Shown one piece after another: positions 16,152-25,875 of a stretch of DNA of 64,000 nt. The position numbers and the translations under genes were made by a program. The notes under the pieces were generated by a model that saw only the letters and a list, made by a program, of their open reading frames with translations, did no database searches and was not told the DNA's origin. The number at the start of each line of letters is the position of its first letter. The stretch's first letter is position 1. Source of the stretch: Streptomyces kronopolitis (GTDB lineage: Bacteria; Actinomycetota; Actinomycetes; Streptomycetales; Streptomycetaceae); NCBI RefSeq assembly GCF_014646275.1, contig NZ_BMND01000008.1, positions 160,086-224,085 of the forward strand, given 5' to 3'.

Positions 16152-16192
16152 TCAACAAACTGTTGACGTTTGGTCGGAGCCCTTCTTACGCT
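16152..16192 (+). promoter_or_regulatory. Catalase promoter with overlapping operator
   Basis: TTGACG (16163-16168) and TACGCT (16187-16192) are spaced by 18 bases. The -35 box is the right end of TTTCAACAAACTGTTGACG, with core TCAACA-N3-TGTTGA at 16152-16166. This matches the uricase-operon promoter in motif, register and spacing, predicting co-regulation of catalase with urate oxidation. A GCGGAAG-CCAA-CTTCCGC hairpin (16199-16216) follows near the expected transcript start. Confidence 0.72.
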
Positions 16193-16237
16193 CCGACAGC
16201 GGAAGCCAACTTCCGCGCTCTCGTACGGAAGGTCACC

Positions 16238-17719
16238 ATGTCGAAGCCCACGCTGACGGCGCGCTTTCTCACTACGGAGGCTGGCGCCCCCGTCGCCGAC
16301 AACCAGAACTCGGCCACCGCCGGCGCCGGCGGCCCGCTCGTCCTCCAGGACCAGCACCTGCTGGAGAAGCTGGCCCGCTTCAACCGCGAGCGCATCCCGG
16401 AGCGGGTCGTGCACGCCCGCGGATCCGGCGCGTACGGCTACTTCGAGGTGACCGACGACGTCACCGCCTTCACCCGCGCGGGCTTCCTGGACACCGTCGG
16501 CAAGCGGACCGGGACCTTCATCCGCTTCTCGACCGTCGCCGACAGCCTGGGCGGCCCGGACGCGGCCCGCGACCCGCGCGGCTTCGCCCTGAAGTTCTAC
16601 ACCGAGGAGGGCAACTACGACCTCGTCGGCAACAACACCCCGGTGTTCTTCATCAAGGACCCGATCAAGTTCCCCGACTTCATCCACTCGCAGAAGCGCG
16701 ACCCCTTCACGGGCAAGCAGGAGCCGGACAACGTCTGGGACTTCTGGGCGCACTCCCCCGAGGCCACCCACCAGATCACCTGGCTCATGGGCGACCGCGG
16801 CATCCCGGCCTCCTACCGGCACATGAACGGCTACGGCTCGCACACCTACCAGTGGACGAACGCCGAGGGCGAGGCCTTCTTCGTCAAGTACCACTTCAAG
16901 ACCAACCAGGGCATCCGCTGCCTGAGCGGCGAGCAGGCCGCCGAGCTGGCCGGCAAGGACCCCAACAGCCACCAGACCGATCTGCTGCAGTCCATCGAGC
17001 GGGGCATCTACCCCTCCTGGACGCTGTACGCGCAGATCATGCCGGCGGCGGAGGCGGCGCACTACCGCTTCAACCCGTTCGACCTGACGAAGGTGTGGCC
17101 GCACGCCGATTACCCGCTCCAGCGGGTCGGCCGGCTGGTCCTGGACCGCAACCCCGACAATGTCTTCGCCGAGGTCGAGCAGTCCGCCTTCTCCCCGAAC
17201 AACTTCGTGCCCGGCATCGGCCCGTCCCCGGACAAGATGCTCCAGGGCCGGCTGTTCGCCTACGCCGACGCGCACCGCTACCGCCTGGGCGTCAACCACA
17301 CCCAGCTGCCGGTGAACGCCCCCAAGGGCGTCGCGGGCGGCCGGGCCGACAACTACGGCCGGGACGGCCTCATGGCGGCCAACGGCTACGACCGGCACGC
17401 CAAGAACTACGAGCCCAACTCCTACGGCGGCCCCGTGCAGACGAACGAGGCGCTCTCCGCCCCGCTCGCCGTCTCGGGCCACACCGGCACCCACGAGGCC
17501 CCGGCCCACACCAAGGACGACGACTTCTTCCAGGCCGGCGAGCTCTACCGGCTGATGTCCGAGGACGAGCGGAAGCGCCTGGTGGAGACCATCGCCGGCG
17601 GCCTCTCCCAGGTCGGCCGGGACGACGTGATCGAGAAGAACCTCGCGCACTTCCACGCCGCCGACCCGGACTACGGCAAGCGCGTCGAGGCGCGGGTCCA
17701 GGAGCTGCGCGAGGACTGA
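16238..17719 (+). CDS. Small-subunit heme catalase (clade 3 type)
   Basis: Converts hydrogen peroxide to water and oxygen. The 493-residue protein is normal for small-subunit catalases. Distal His is in [18 protein letters not shown] (His 59), the distal Asn in [15 protein letters not shown] (about 132-133), and the proximal heme Tyr lies in [15 protein letters not shown]. The [14 protein letters not shown] signature and an [19 protein letters not shown]-terminus are present. ATG 16238 has a GGAAGG ribosome binding site. It follows the hyi-glxR genes, but its promoter carries the same operator as the uricase operon, so it probably handles uricase-derived peroxide. Confidence 0.95.
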   Translation: MSKPTLTARFLTTEAGAPVADNQNSATAGAGGPLVLQDQHLLEKLARFNRERIPERVVHARGSGAYGYFEVTDDVTAFTRAGFLDTVGKRTGTFIRFSTVADSLGGPDAARDPRGFALKFYTEEGNYDLVGNNTPVFFIKDPIKFPDFIHSQKRDPFTGKQEPDNVWDFWAHSPEATHQITWLMGDRGIPASYRHMNGYGSHTYQWTNAEGEAFFVKYHFKTNQGIRCLSGEQAAELAGKDPNSHQTDLLQSIERGIYPSWTLYAQIMPAAEAAHYRFNPFDLTKVWPHADYPLQRVGRLVLDRNPDNVFAEVEQSAFSPNNFVPGIGPSPDKMLQGRLFAYADAHRYRLGVNHTQLPVNAPKGVAGGRADNYGRDGLMAANGYDRHAKNYEPNSYGGPVQTNEALSAPLAVSGHTGTHEAPAHTKDDDFFQAGELYRLMSEDERKRLVETIAGGLSQVGRDDVIEKNLAHFHAADPDYGKRVEARVQELRED

Positions 17720-17736
17720 CGGGAGGTCGGCCTCCT

Positions 17737-17797
17737 CGCGCATCCGTACCGGCCGGCCTGCTGAGGGGTGGTCGGCCGGTACGAGCCGCGTGGTGCG
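17737..17797 (+). terminator. Catalase terminator hairpin
   Basis: CGTACCGGCCG and CGGCCGGTACG form a perfect 11-bp stem about 25-65 bases after the catalase stop codon, with a 20-odd-base GC-rich loop. No clear T-run follows, as is common in Streptomyces. Confidence 0.6.
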
Positions 17798-17870
17798 TGC
17801 GCCGCACGGACGCCGTCCGGCGGCGCGAGGTCGCTCGCGCCTGTGCCCGCGCCGCCGGGCGGGATCCACC

Positions 17871-17912
17871 GCAGGGCCCGGAGTCCGTCACGTCACGGAC
17901 TCCGGGCCCTGC
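17871..17912. terminator. Strong bidirectional-looking hairpin
   Basis: A perfect 18-bp stem (arms 17871-17888 and 17895-17912, beginning GCAGGGCCCGGAGTCC) closes a 6-base CACGTC loop. It lies between the catalase and the following gene and is the strongest hairpin in the gap, so it probably acts as a transcription barrier. Confidence 0.6.
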
Positions 17913-18062
17913 CGCGTGTCCGCGGCCGACCGGTCCGGGCCGTGCCCCGTGCTCTTGCCCGGGGCACTCCCTCAATTCCGCCCCGGGCGGCCGGTTTTGG
18001 AGAGACCATGGAGTCAGCAGCAGATCCGACCTGTCTGCCGACCGACCTGCCAGGAGCCCACC

Positions 18063-18806
18063 ATGGCCGACAGCGTGCCGGTGCGGTGCCCCACGTGCCG
18101 CCGTGAGAACGCCTTCACCCCTCCCACGTTCCCGTGCGCCTGCGGTGCCCCGCTGACCCTGCCCGTGCTGCGCGGCGGGGTGCCCGTCGAGATACTCCAC
18201 CGCACCTGGCAGTCCTCCTGGGTGGAGGTGCGCTGCGAGGTCTGCGGACGGCAGGACGAGTGGCCGGCCCCGGAGTCCGGCTGCGCCTGCGGCACGGTCG
18301 TGCGGGTCCCGGTCGCCCCGGCCCCCGCCCTGCCGCCGCCGAACTTCCCGTCACCGGGCCGGGCCGCGCCGCGGCCCGCCCCCGCGTTCCCGCTGCGCAC
18401 CCCGCACGGCCTGGCGCGCCCCGCGTTCCGCCCGGTGACGATCCGTACGGCCCGGGACTGCGTCACCGCCGCCGAGCAGTATCTGAAGTGGCTGGGCTAC
18501 GCCGATGCAGCCCGGACCCAGGAGCGCACCGCCTCCGGCGTGGACCTGCGCGGCACGGGCGTGGTCGCCCAGGTCGACCCCACCACCCACGCCACCGCCC
18601 TGCGCGAGATCGAGTGCGTCTGGCTCAACGGCCTCAACGACTCGGCCCTGGCGGTCTTCTTCTCCCTCGCCGGCTACGCCCGGGACGCCCGCTCGCGCGC
18701 CGACGAGCTGCGTCTCCCGCTGTTCGTCATGGACCTCACCGGCACCCCGCAGCCGGTCAACGACCCGGCCGACGAGCTGATCAAGTACGGCGCGGCGGGG
18801 CGGTGA
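18063..18806 (+). CDS. Zinc-ribbon protein with an Mrr/restriction-endonuclease-like domain
   Basis: A 247-residue cytoplasmic protein. The N-terminus has paired cysteines (CPTCRR at 9-14, CACGAP at 24-29, CEVCGRQ and CACG around 59-80), likely two zinc ribbons. A proline-rich linker follows. Residues about 130-245 resemble an Mrr-type PD-(D/E)xK fold: AAEQYLKWLGYADA, GVDLRGTGVVAQVD, FFSLAGYARDARSRADELRLPLFVMDLTG. In active relatives the strand reads QVK; here it is QVD, so nuclease activity is doubtful. ATG 18063 was chosen because the coding signal begins there. Role unknown. Confidence 0.65.
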   Translation: MADSVPVRCPTCRRENAFTPPTFPCACGAPLTLPVLRGGVPVEILHRTWQSSWVEVRCEVCGRQDEWPAPESGCACGTVVRVPVAPAPALPPPNFPSPGRAAPRPAPAFPLRTPHGLARPAFRPVTIRTARDCVTAAEQYLKWLGYADAARTQERTASGVDLRGTGVVAQVDPTTHATALREIECVWLNGLNDSALAVFFSLAGYARDARSRADELRLPLFVMDLTGTPQPVNDPADELIKYGAAGR

Positions 18807-18864
18807 CCCGGCCGCCGGCGGAAAACCCCTCGCCGCGCCCGCGAGGAGCGGCGACACTGGCCGG

Positions 18865-19416
18865 GTGATCATCCGCCGTGCGTCCCCGGCCGAGCTGCCC
18901 CTGCTACGCGAGATCGAGCGCGCTGCCGGGGCGCCGTTCCACGCCCTCGGCATGGCCTCGGTGGCGGACGACGAGCCGCCGTCGCTCGCGGAGTTGGCCG
19001 TCTTCCAGGGCGCCGGACGGGCGCTCGCCGCGTGTCCGGATCCGACGCGGGACGATACGGGCGGGGACGCCGGGCCGGTCGCGTTCCTGCTGTGGGAGCC
19101 GGTCGACGGATGCACCCATGTCGCGCAGGTCTCGGTCCGCCCCGACCACGCCCACCGCGGCATCGGCCGGGCGCTGATCGACCGGGCGGAGCGGGACGGC
19201 GGGCCGGTCCCGGTGACCCTCACGACCTTCGCCGAGGTGCCGTGGAACGCGCCGTACTACGCCAGGATCGGCTTCCGGGTCCTGTCCGGTGCGGGCCTCA
19301 CCCCGGGGCTGCGGGCGATCCGGGCCCGGGAGGCCGCCCTGGGGCTCGACCGCTGGCCGCGGGTGTGCATGCGGCGCCAGCCCGGCGGGCGCGGCCCGGC
19401 GATAATGCCGGCATGA
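18865..19416 (+). CDS. GNAT-family N-acetyltransferase
   Basis: A 183-residue acetyltransferase starting at GTG 18865. The acetyl-CoA motif is VAQVSVRPDHAHRGIGRALIDRA (about 91-113), and the C-terminal PYYARIGFRVL motif B is present (about 130-140). The substrate is not predictable. Its TGA overlaps the ATG of the next gene by 4 bp (19413-19416), so the two are translationally coupled. Confidence 0.85.
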   Translation: MIIRRASPAELPLLREIERAAGAPFHALGMASVADDEPPSLAELAVFQGAGRALAACPDPTRDDTGGDAGPVAFLLWEPVDGCTHVAQVSVRPDHAHRGIGRALIDRAERDGGPVPVTLTTFAEVPWNAPYYARIGFRVLSGAGLTPGLRAIRAREAALGLDRWPRVCMRRQPGGRGPAIMPA

Positions 19417-19793
19417 TCGACGCGCACACCCTGCGGACGACCTGCCTGGACTTCAACGGGGCGGCCGAGGAGTTCCCCTTCCCGCGGCACCCGGACGTGT
19501 CGACCTTCAAGGTCGGCGGCAAGATCTTCGCGCTGACGACGCTGACGGACGCGCCGCTCACGGTGAGCCTCAAGTGCGAGCCCGAGCTGGCCGAGCGGCT
19601 GCGCGCCGCCCATCCGGAGGTGGTGCCGGGCTACCACCTCAACAAGCGCCACTGGAACACCGTGTCGCTGGACGGCGCCCTGCCCGACCGGCTCGTCCTC
19701 GACATGATCGAGGACTCGTACGACCTCGTGGTCGCCTCGCTGCCGCGCGCCCAGCGCCTGCTGCTCGACTGGCCGGGCGAGCGCCGGCCCTGA
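19413..19793 (+). CDS. MmcQ/YjbR-family protein
   Basis: A 126-residue MmcQ/YjbR protein. Landmarks are the EEFPFPRHPDVSTFKVGGKIFAL strand pair (19-41), SLKCEPELAERLR (52-64) and PGYHLNKRHWNTVSLDG (72-88), with the usual C-terminal helix DMIEDSYDLVVASLPRAQR. The fold resembles a CyaY-like double-wing DNA-binding domain; biochemical role unknown. Start overlap ATGA with the preceding GNAT gene suggests an operon. Confidence 0.85.
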   Translation: MIDAHTLRTTCLDFNGAAEEFPFPRHPDVSTFKVGGKIFALTTLTDAPLTVSLKCEPELAERLRAAHPEVVPGYHLNKRHWNTVSLDGALPDRLVLDMIEDSYDLVVASLPRAQRLLLDWPGERRP

Positions 19794-19829
19794 CCGCGCG
19801 GCGAGCGCGGGCCAGGCCCGGCCGGCGGC

Positions 19830-20270
19830 TCAGGCCAGCCGCAGCGTGATCCAGGGAATGCTGTCGCCCGGCAGCAGATACCGCTCCACCTCGGCGAAGC
19901 CGTGCGCCAGGGCGAAGTCGAGGCCTTCGGTGTTGGCGGACAGCACCACCGTCTCGATCGCCTCGGAGCCCAGCTCCCGCGCCCGCGCGAGCCCCCGCGC
20001 GTAGAGCGCCGCACCGATCCCCCGGCGGCGGTGGGCGGCCAACACCCGGGCGATGACGGTGCCGACCGGGGCGTCCGGCGTAGGCGGCCGTACCGTGGAG
20101 CAGCCCACCAGGGTGTCGCCCCGGTAGGCGACCTCCAGGTGGTTGCGCCCGACGCGCTCGCGCACCTCGTCGAGGGACAGCACGGCCGTGGGGATGATCG
20201 TGTTGTGGACGTGCTGCCAGTCCCGGATCGCGGCCTCGCCGTCCACCCGTTCGATGCGAAGATCAGTCAT
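19830..20270 (-). CDS. GNAT-family N-acetyltransferase
   Basis: A 146-residue compact GNAT protein. The acetyl-CoA binding loop is in VIARVLAAHRRRGIGAALYARGLARA (about 68-94), followed by ETVVLSANTEGLDFALAHGFAEVERYL. The ATG at 20270 begins MTDLRIERVDGEA. It converges on the MmcQ gene and lies next to an acyl-CoA synthetase on the same strand. Substrate unknown. Confidence 0.82.
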   Translation of the reverse strand: MTDLRIERVDGEAAIRDWQHVHNTIIPTAVLSLDEVRERVGRNHLEVAYRGDTLVGCSTVRPPTPDAPVGTVIARVLAAHRRRGIGAALYARGLARARELGSEAIETVVLSANTEGLDFALAHGFAEVERYLLPGDSIPWITLRLA

Positions 20271-20311
20271 CGCCGTAGCGAACCGTACGCCTCGCGGAGC
20301 GTCAACCGGAT

Positions 20312-21982
20312 TCAGGCGCGGGGCAGATGGGGAGCGCCTGCTGCGCGCGGCGCCTGCCCCAGGTCCCTTGCCAGCCGCTCACGGAGTTCGATCTTGCGGA
20401 CCTTGCCGCTGACCGTCATCGGGAAGGCGTCGACGAGGTCGAGGTGGCGCGGCACCTTGTAGTGCGCGAGCCGGGAGCGGCAGAAGGCGGCCAACTCCTC
20501 CAGGGTGAGCGGGTCGTCGGGGTCGCGGAGGATGACGCAGGCCGCGATCTCCTCGCCGTACTTCTCGTCGGGGACCCCGACCACCTGCACGTCGGCGATC
20601 TTGGGGTGGGAGTAGAGGAACTCCTCGATCTCGCGCGGATAGACGTTCTCGCCGCCCCTGATGATCATGTCCTTGATGCGGCCGACGATCCGGAGGTAGC
20701 CGTCGTCGTTCATCACCGCGAGGTCTCCGGTGTGCATCCACCGGGCCGCGTCGATGACCTCGGCGGTGTGCTCGGGCTCCGCCCAGTAGCCGAGCATCAC
20801 GCTGTAGCCCCGGGTGCACAGTTCGCCCGGCGTGCCGCGCGGCACGGTGACCCCGCTCGCCGGGTCGGCGACCTTCACCTCGATGTGCGGCAGCACCCGG
20901 CCGACGGTCGCGGTGCGGTGGACGAGGTCGTCGTCGCGGCGGGTCTGGGTGGAGACCGGCGAGGTCTCGGTCATGCCGTAGCAGATGGAGACCTCGGACA
21001 TGTGCATCTCGGCGACGACCCGCTTCATCACCTCCTCCGGGCACGGCGAGCCCGCCATGACGCCGGTGCGCAGCGACGTGAGGTCGTAGGAGCCGAAGTC
21101 GGGGTGGTTCAGCTCGGCGATGAACATGGTGGGGACGCCGTAGAGGGAGGTGCAGCGCTCGTCCTGGACGGCCTTGAGGGTGGTGGCGGCGTCGAAGGCG
21201 GGCGCGGGGATGACGATGCAGGCGCCGTGCGAGGTGGCTCCGAGGTTGCCCATGACCATGCCGAAGCAGTGGTAGAAGGGCACCGGCAGGCACACCCGGT
21301 CGAGCTCGGTGTAGCCGAGGGTCTCGGCGACCCAGTAGCCGTTGTTGAGGATGTTGTGGTGGGAGAGGGTGGCGCCCTTGGGGAAGCCGGTGGTGCCGGA
21401 GGTGTACTGGATGTTGACCGGGTCGTCGGCGGTCAGGGTCGCCTCGCACGCGGCGAGTTGGGACGGCGGCACGGCGGCGCCGGCGGCCACCAGCCCGTCC
21501 CAGGAGGGGTCCCCGATGTACACGACCTCCCGCAGCTCCGGGCTCTCGGCCCGCACCTGCTCGATCATCCCCCGGTAGTCGCTGGACCGGTGCCGCGTCG
21601 CGGAGACCAGGCAGGCGATACCGGCCTGCCGCAGGACGTAGGCCAACTCGTGCACGCGGTAGGCCGGGTTGACGTTGACGAGGATCGCGCCGATCCGCGC
21701 CGTGGCGTACTGCACGAGCACCCACTCGGCGCAGTTGGGGGCCCAGATGCCGACCCGGTCCCCCTTCCCGATTCCCTTGGCGAGCAGCCCGCGCGCCACC
21801 TCGTCGACCGCCCGTCCCAGTTCGGCGTAGGTCCAGCGGCGTCCGCTCGCCACCTCGACCAGCGCCTCACGGGCGCCGTGCCGCGCGATGGTGCGGCGCA
21901 GATCGGTCCCGATCGTGTGCCCGAGCAGCGGCCGCCCGGCGACACCGCTGGCGTACGACAGTTCCTGGTCCGGCTCGTCCAT
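20312..21982 (-). CDS. Fatty-acyl-CoA synthetase (AMP-binding)
   Basis: A 556-residue AMP-forming acyl-CoA ligase of the FadD/AMP-binding family. The P-loop-like motif [18 protein letters not shown] (about 190-207), YGMTETSP (about 336-343), [23 protein letters not shown] (about 408-430), [15 protein letters not shown] with the hinge, and the catalytic Lys in [14 protein letters not shown] near 530 are all present. It activates a medium- or long-chain fatty acid to acyl-CoA, probably for beta-oxidation. The ATG has a GAGGAG ribosome binding site. The downstream paralogue at 22092 suggests duplicated lipid activation functions, not an operon, since about 110 bp separate them. Confidence 0.9.
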   Translation of the reverse strand: MDEPDQELSYASGVAGRPLLGHTIGTDLRRTIARHGAREALVEVASGRRWTYAELGRAVDEVARGLLAKGIGKGDRVGIWAPNCAEWVLVQYATARIGAILVNVNPAYRVHELAYVLRQAGIACLVSATRHRSSDYRGMIEQVRAESPELREVVYIGDPSWDGLVAAGAAVPPSQLAACEATLTADDPVNIQYTSGTTGFPKGATLSHHNILNNGYWVAETLGYTELDRVCLPVPFYHCFGMVMGNLGATSHGACIVIPAPAFDAATTLKAVQDERCTSLYGVPTMFIAELNHPDFGSYDLTSLRTGVMAGSPCPEEVMKRVVAEMHMSEVSICYGMTETSPVSTQTRRDDDLVHRTATVGRVLPHIEVKVADPASGVTVPRGTPGELCTRGYSVMLGYWAEPEHTAEVIDAARWMHTGDLAVMNDDGYLRIVGRIKDMIIRGGENVYPREIEEFLYSHPKIADVQVVGVPDEKYGEEIAACVILRDPDDPLTLEELAAFCRSRLAHYKVPRHLDLVDAFPMTVSGKVRKIELRERLARDLGQAPRAAGAPHLPRA

Positions 21983-22091
21983 CGGTGGCTCTCCTCGCGA
22001 TACTCGGTGGCGCGGCCCCCCACCCTTCCGGCTGCGCGGACTTCGCGCCAGACCCCTGCGGCCCGCATCGCCTCCGCCGCGGGGCCGGGCG

Positions 22092-23633
22092 TCAGTTGAC
22101 GCCCCGGTCGAGCCCGGACCAGTACGGCCGGCGGAGCTTGAACTTCTGGATCTTGCCGGTGGCGGTGCGGGGGATCGCGTCGCGGAATTCGACGGAGGTC
22201 GGGGCCTTGAAGCCGGCCAGGTGCCGCTTGCAGTGGGCGATGATGTCGGACTCCTCGGCCGTGGCGCCCTCGGCGAGGACCACCAGGGCCTTGATCGTCT
22301 CGCCCCACTTCTCGTGCGGCACGCCGATCACCGCGACCTCGGCGACCGCCGGGTGGCTGAAGATCGTGTCCTCCACCTCGATCGACGACACGTTCTCGCC
22401 GCCGGTGATGATGACGTCCTTCTTCCGGTCGGAGATCGTGAGGTGGCCGTCGGCGGGGTCGAGGGTGCCGCCGTCGCCGGTGTGGAACCAGCCGTCCACC
22501 AGCACCTCGGCGGTCTCCTCCGGCTTCTCCCAGTACCCGTCGAGCACCGTGTTCGAGCGGGCCAGGACCTCGCCGGAGTCGGAGACCTTCAGCCGGACCC
22601 CGAGCGCGGGCAGCCCCGCACGGGACAGCTTGCGCGCCCGCTCCTCGGCGGGCAGTGCCGCGTCGCCGGGGAGGGTCCGGTTGAAGGTCAGCAGGGGCGA
22701 GGTCTCGGTGAGCCCGTAGATCTGGGTGAACTCCCAGCCCAGTTCCTCTCCCACGCGGGCGATCGTCGCGGTCGGCGGCGGCGCCCCCGCGCAGACGATG
22801 CGTACCCGGTCGCGCCCCGGGATCTCGCCGGGCCAGGTCGCCGCGGCGCCGAGCACGGCGTTCCAGACGGCGGGCGCACCGCACATGAGGGTGACGCCGT
22901 GCTCCTCGACCCGCCGCAGGATCTCCGCGCCGTCGACCTTGCGCAGCACCACCTGCTTGACGCCGAGTCCGGCCATCACGTACGGCATCCCCCAGCCGTT
23001 GCAGTGGAACATCGGCAGCGTGTGCATGTACACATCGCGCTCCCACGCGCGGGTGTGCAGGCCGAAGGTCATGCCGTTCACCCAGATGTTGCGGTGCGTC
23101 AGCTGCACGCCCTTGGGGCGGGCGGTGGTGCCCGAGGTGAAGTTGATCGTCGCGGTGGCGTCCTCGTCGGGGTGCGACCACGGGCGCGGCTGCACGCCGA
23201 ACCGCATCAGCTCGGTCTCGGTCTGCTCGCCGAGCACGAAGCGGTGGCGCACCTCGACGCCGGACAGGGCGTCCGCCACCTCCGGGTCGAGGAGCAGGAC
23301 CGAGGCCCCGCTCTGCCGGACCACGTAGGCGACCTCGTCCGGCTTGAGGCGGAAGTTCACCGGTACGCAGATCCGGCCGCTCATCGGCACCGCGAACAGC
23401 AGCTCCAGCATGCGCGTGGAGTTGTGGCTGACCACCGCCACCCGCTCGCCCTCCCCGACCCCGAGGGCGTCCAGGCCCGCCTGCCAGGCACGGACCCGCT
23501 CGGCGAACGTCCCGTAGGTCGCGGCGGGCACCGGCGGGGCGGGCTGATCGGGCTCGTCGATCACGCCCGTGCTCTCGCGGAAGCCCAGGTCGGCGCGGTC
23601 GAGGAAGTCCGCGATCGTCATCGGTGTCCGCAT
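22092..23633 (-). CDS. Acyl-CoA synthetase (AMP-binding)
   Basis: A 513-residue AMP-binding enzyme of a second subgroup. It has [72 protein letters not shown] and the C-terminal catalytic-lysine motif [15 protein letters not shown] 23633 ([16 protein letters not shown]) is chosen because AGGAG lies just upstream and the upstream extension is basic and non-conserved. It probably activates short- to medium-chain acyl substrates. It is divergent from the GNAT gene at 23899. Confidence 0.9.
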   Translation of the reverse strand: MRTPMTIADFLDRADLGFRESTGVIDEPDQPAPPVPAATYGTFAERVRAWQAGLDALGVGEGERVAVVSHNSTRMLELLFAVPMSGRICVPVNFRLKPDEVAYVVRQSGASVLLLDPEVADALSGVEVRHRFVLGEQTETELMRFGVQPRPWSHPDEDATATINFTSGTTARPKGVQLTHRNIWVNGMTFGLHTRAWERDVYMHTLPMFHCNGWGMPYVMAGLGVKQVVLRKVDGAEILRRVEEHGVTLMCGAPAVWNAVLGAAATWPGEIPGRDRVRIVCAGAPPPTATIARVGEELGWEFTQIYGLTETSPLLTFNRTLPGDAALPAEERARKLSRAGLPALGVRLKVSDSGEVLARSNTVLDGYWEKPEETAEVLVDGWFHTGDGGTLDPADGHLTISDRKKDVIITGGENVSSIEVEDTIFSHPAVAEVAVIGVPHEKWGETIKALVVLAEGATAEESDIIAHCKRHLAGFKAPTSVEFRDAIPRTATGKIQKFKLRRPYWSGLDRGVN

Positions 23634-23898
23634 GCTTTCTCCTGTGTTCGGAGGGTCCGGGGACAAACACGTCCGGCAGCCGAGGTGCGTACGGCCGGTG
23701 CCGCCGCGACGGCGTTCCCGCCGCGTCGGCAGCGATGGGAACATCAGATTCCGCGGAGGCGGCACCGGTCAAGCGGTTCGGCAGGCAAGGGGCCAAGTGG
23801 TCCAGCGTGTCCGGCGGGCGGCCCTGCCCCGCCCGGGCCCCCGGCCCGGCCGGTTAATTGCCTTGCCGCGCGGTCCGCGGCCCGGACATCCTCCTCCC

Positions 23899-24465
23899 AT
23901 GATCGATGCCACCGCACTGCGCGAGAAGCCCGTGCTCACGGGCGACCGGATCCGGCTCGTACCGCTGTCGGCCCGGCATGCGGACGCCTTCCACGCCTCC
24001 TGCCTGCACCCGGAGACCCGCCGGCTGACCGGCACCCACCACGACTTCACGCGGGCGGAGATCGAGGAGTGGTGCGCCGGGTGCGCCGACCGCGAGGACC
24101 GGCTCGACCTCGCGATCGAGGACCCGGCGGGCGGTGCGTTCCTCGGCGAGCTGGCACTGAGCCAGATCGACCGGGACAACGCCCACGGGGTGTTCCGGAT
24201 CGCCCTCGTCCCGCACGCCACCGACCGCGGCATCGGCACCGAGGCGGTGCGGCTGCTGCTCGCGTACGCCTTCGACCGGGTGCGGCTGCACCGCGTCCAG
24301 CTGGAGGTCTACGACTACAACCCGCGCGCCCGGCGGGCCTACGAGAAGTGCGGCTTCGAGGTGGAGGGCCGGCTGCGCGACGCCCTCCACTGGGATGGCG
24401 AGTGGCACGACGTGCTGGTGATGGCGGCGCTGCGGACCCGGTGGGGGCGGGAGGACGCGGGCTGA
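23899..24465 (+). CDS. RimJ/RimL-type GNAT acetyltransferase
   Basis: A 188-residue GNAT protein of the RimJ/RimL group. Features are VLTGDRIRLVPLSARHADAF at the N-terminus, ALVPHATDRGIGTEAVRLLLAYAF (about 107-130) for CoA binding, and HRVQLEVYDYNPRARRAYEKCGFEVEGRLRDAL, typical of protein or small-molecule N-acetyltransferases. ATG 23899 follows CTCCTCCC with no strong ribosome binding site on this strand, so the start is less certain. Substrate unknown. Confidence 0.85.
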   Translation: MIDATALREKPVLTGDRIRLVPLSARHADAFHASCLHPETRRLTGTHHDFTRAEIEEWCAGCADREDRLDLAIEDPAGGAFLGELALSQIDRDNAHGVFRIALVPHATDRGIGTEAVRLLLAYAFDRVRLHRVQLEVYDYNPRARRAYEKCGFEVEGRLRDALHWDGEWHDVLVMAALRTRWGREDAG

Positions 24466-24538
24466 GCGCGCCGGGCGCGGGCGCCGCGGTCCGACCTGCC
24501 CGTCCGGGCGCGCCCGGCTCGCGCGCCCGGTTCCCGCG

Positions 24539-25795
24539 TCAGTCGTGGTCCGCCGTGAAGGGCAGCCAGTCGGTCTCCAGTGCGGCGTCCAGCCGGCGGA
24601 CCGCGCCCGGGGTGTGCTCGGTGACCAGACCGGCGTGCGCGAAGCGCCGGAGCGGGGTGCCGCCCAGGTAGACGGCGCTCAACTCCCGTACGTCCAGGGA
24701 GAGATCGGGGTCCTCCGCGGTGGGTTCCCAGGTGGCGCCGGCGGGGGTGGCGGTCAGCCGGAAGCGGCCCGCGTTGGCGGGCAGTTCGCCGTCGCGCAGA
24801 TCGAGGACGAGAGCGGCGGGCGCCGCCCAGGAACGGGCGCACAGCGCGGCACGGACATCCACCAGCCGCAGCCACATGCAGGGCCCCTGTCCGGTGACGC
24901 GTACCTGGTCCCGGTCGGCGGCGAGGTAGAGCAGCGGGTCGTCGGCCGGGCGGGCCCCGATCCGTACGGTCGAGGTGAGGTCGATGGCGGCGAGGTAGGA
25001 CCACAGGGCGGCGGCGGCCGGTGCGGACTCCGCCTCCAGCTCCGCGACCGCGACCGCGCCGGGGCCGCCGTCGTTCGCGGGGCGGGTGCGGTAGACCGCG
25101 TAGCCGCCGGGCGTCTCGCCGTCCGCGCCCAGCGCCACCACGCGCACCGGCCCGAGGCCGCCCCGGTCCGCGCCGCCGCGAGCGCCGTCGAGGTCCAGCA
25201 CATGCTCGCGCCACCAGGCCTCGTCGCGGGTGAAGCGCCCCGCGCGGTGGGCCAGGCTCGCGTCGTAGCGCGCGGCGAGCAGAGCGGGGGCCTCGGCGGG
25301 GTCGAGCAGCCGCAGCGGGCGGCGGTCGGGCGCGATACGCAGCGCGAGCGGCCGCGACGAGTCGATCTCCACGCGGCAGGTCTCGGTGGCCGCGGCGAAG
25401 CCGTAGCGGCCGTAGATGGCGCTCTCCGACGCCCACAGGCAGGCCAGCGGCTGCCCGTCGGCCGCGCAGCGGCGCCACAGTTCGCCGATCATCGACGTCA
25501 GCACCCCGCGCCGCCGGTGGGTGGGCGCCACGGAGACGAAGTCGAGCGCGGCGCAGGGGAGTTGGCCGCCCGGAACGGAGAGGGTGAGGCGGTGGGCGCC
25601 GGCCACTCCGGCCAGCCGCCCGCCGTCCCGGGCGCCGATGCGGGTGCCGTCCCGCAGCAACTGGCGGTAGTAGGCGTGGGTCTTGTCGGCCGGTGTCAGA
25701 TGGAACGCGAGGTACACGAGGTCCAGGGCCTGGTCGAGGTCCTCGTCGGGGATGTCCCCCAGGTGGGGCACCGCAGGGGTGTTGTCGTGGGTCAC
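24539..25795 (-). CDS. Eis-type GNAT acetyltransferase
   Basis: A 418-residue protein with the Eis (enhanced intracellular survival) architecture: an N-terminal GNAT domain (about 15-150, with LDFVSVAPTHRRRGVLTSMIGELWRR), a second degenerate GNAT domain (about 180-300) and a C-terminal SCP2-like domain (about 305-418, LTREPGAxR-type ending). Homologues acetylate lysine side chains or amines of aminoglycosides; the substrate here is unknown. Start is GTG 25795. It stands alone, divergent in position from the downstream GNAT gene. Confidence 0.85.
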   Translation of the reverse strand: MTHDNTPAVPHLGDIPDEDLDQALDLVYLAFHLTPADKTHAYYRQLLRDGTRIGARDGGRLAGVAGAHRLTLSVPGGQLPCAALDFVSVAPTHRRRGVLTSMIGELWRRCAADGQPLACLWASESAIYGRYGFAAATETCRVEIDSSRPLALRIAPDRRPLRLLDPAEAPALLAARYDASLAHRAGRFTRDEAWWREHVLDLDGARGGADRGGLGPVRVVALGADGETPGGYAVYRTRPANDGGPGAVAVAELEAESAPAAAALWSYLAAIDLTSTVRIGARPADDPLLYLAADRDQVRVTGQGPCMWLRLVDVRAALCARSWAAPAALVLDLRDGELPANAGRFRLTATPAGATWEPTAEDPDLSLDVRELSAVYLGGTPLRRFAHAGLVTEHTPGAVRRLDAALETDWLPFTADHD

Positions 25796-25875
25796 CCGGG
25801 GACGCTAGCCCGGCGCGCCGGGATCCTCATCCCGTTATCGCGCGCCGGGCCGGCGTCCCCGGGCCCCGTGCCCGG

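Larger units (their letters stand above)
17720..18062. other. Intergenic region, 343 bp
   Basis: Besides the two hairpins listed separately I see no gene. The segment 17985-18062 must contain the promoter of the zinc-ribbon protein; no clear -35/-10 pair stands out. Confidence 0.5.

Noticed and set aside
17871..17912. Long palindrome as a regulator binding site
   Set aside because: Its 18-bp arms with a 6-base loop and location after a gene fit a terminator better than an operator.
20312..23633. The two AMP-binding proteins as parts of a non-ribosomal peptide or polyketide cluster
   Set aside because: Both are free-standing acyl-CoA synthetases without carrier or condensation domains and lie among unrelated GNAT genes.
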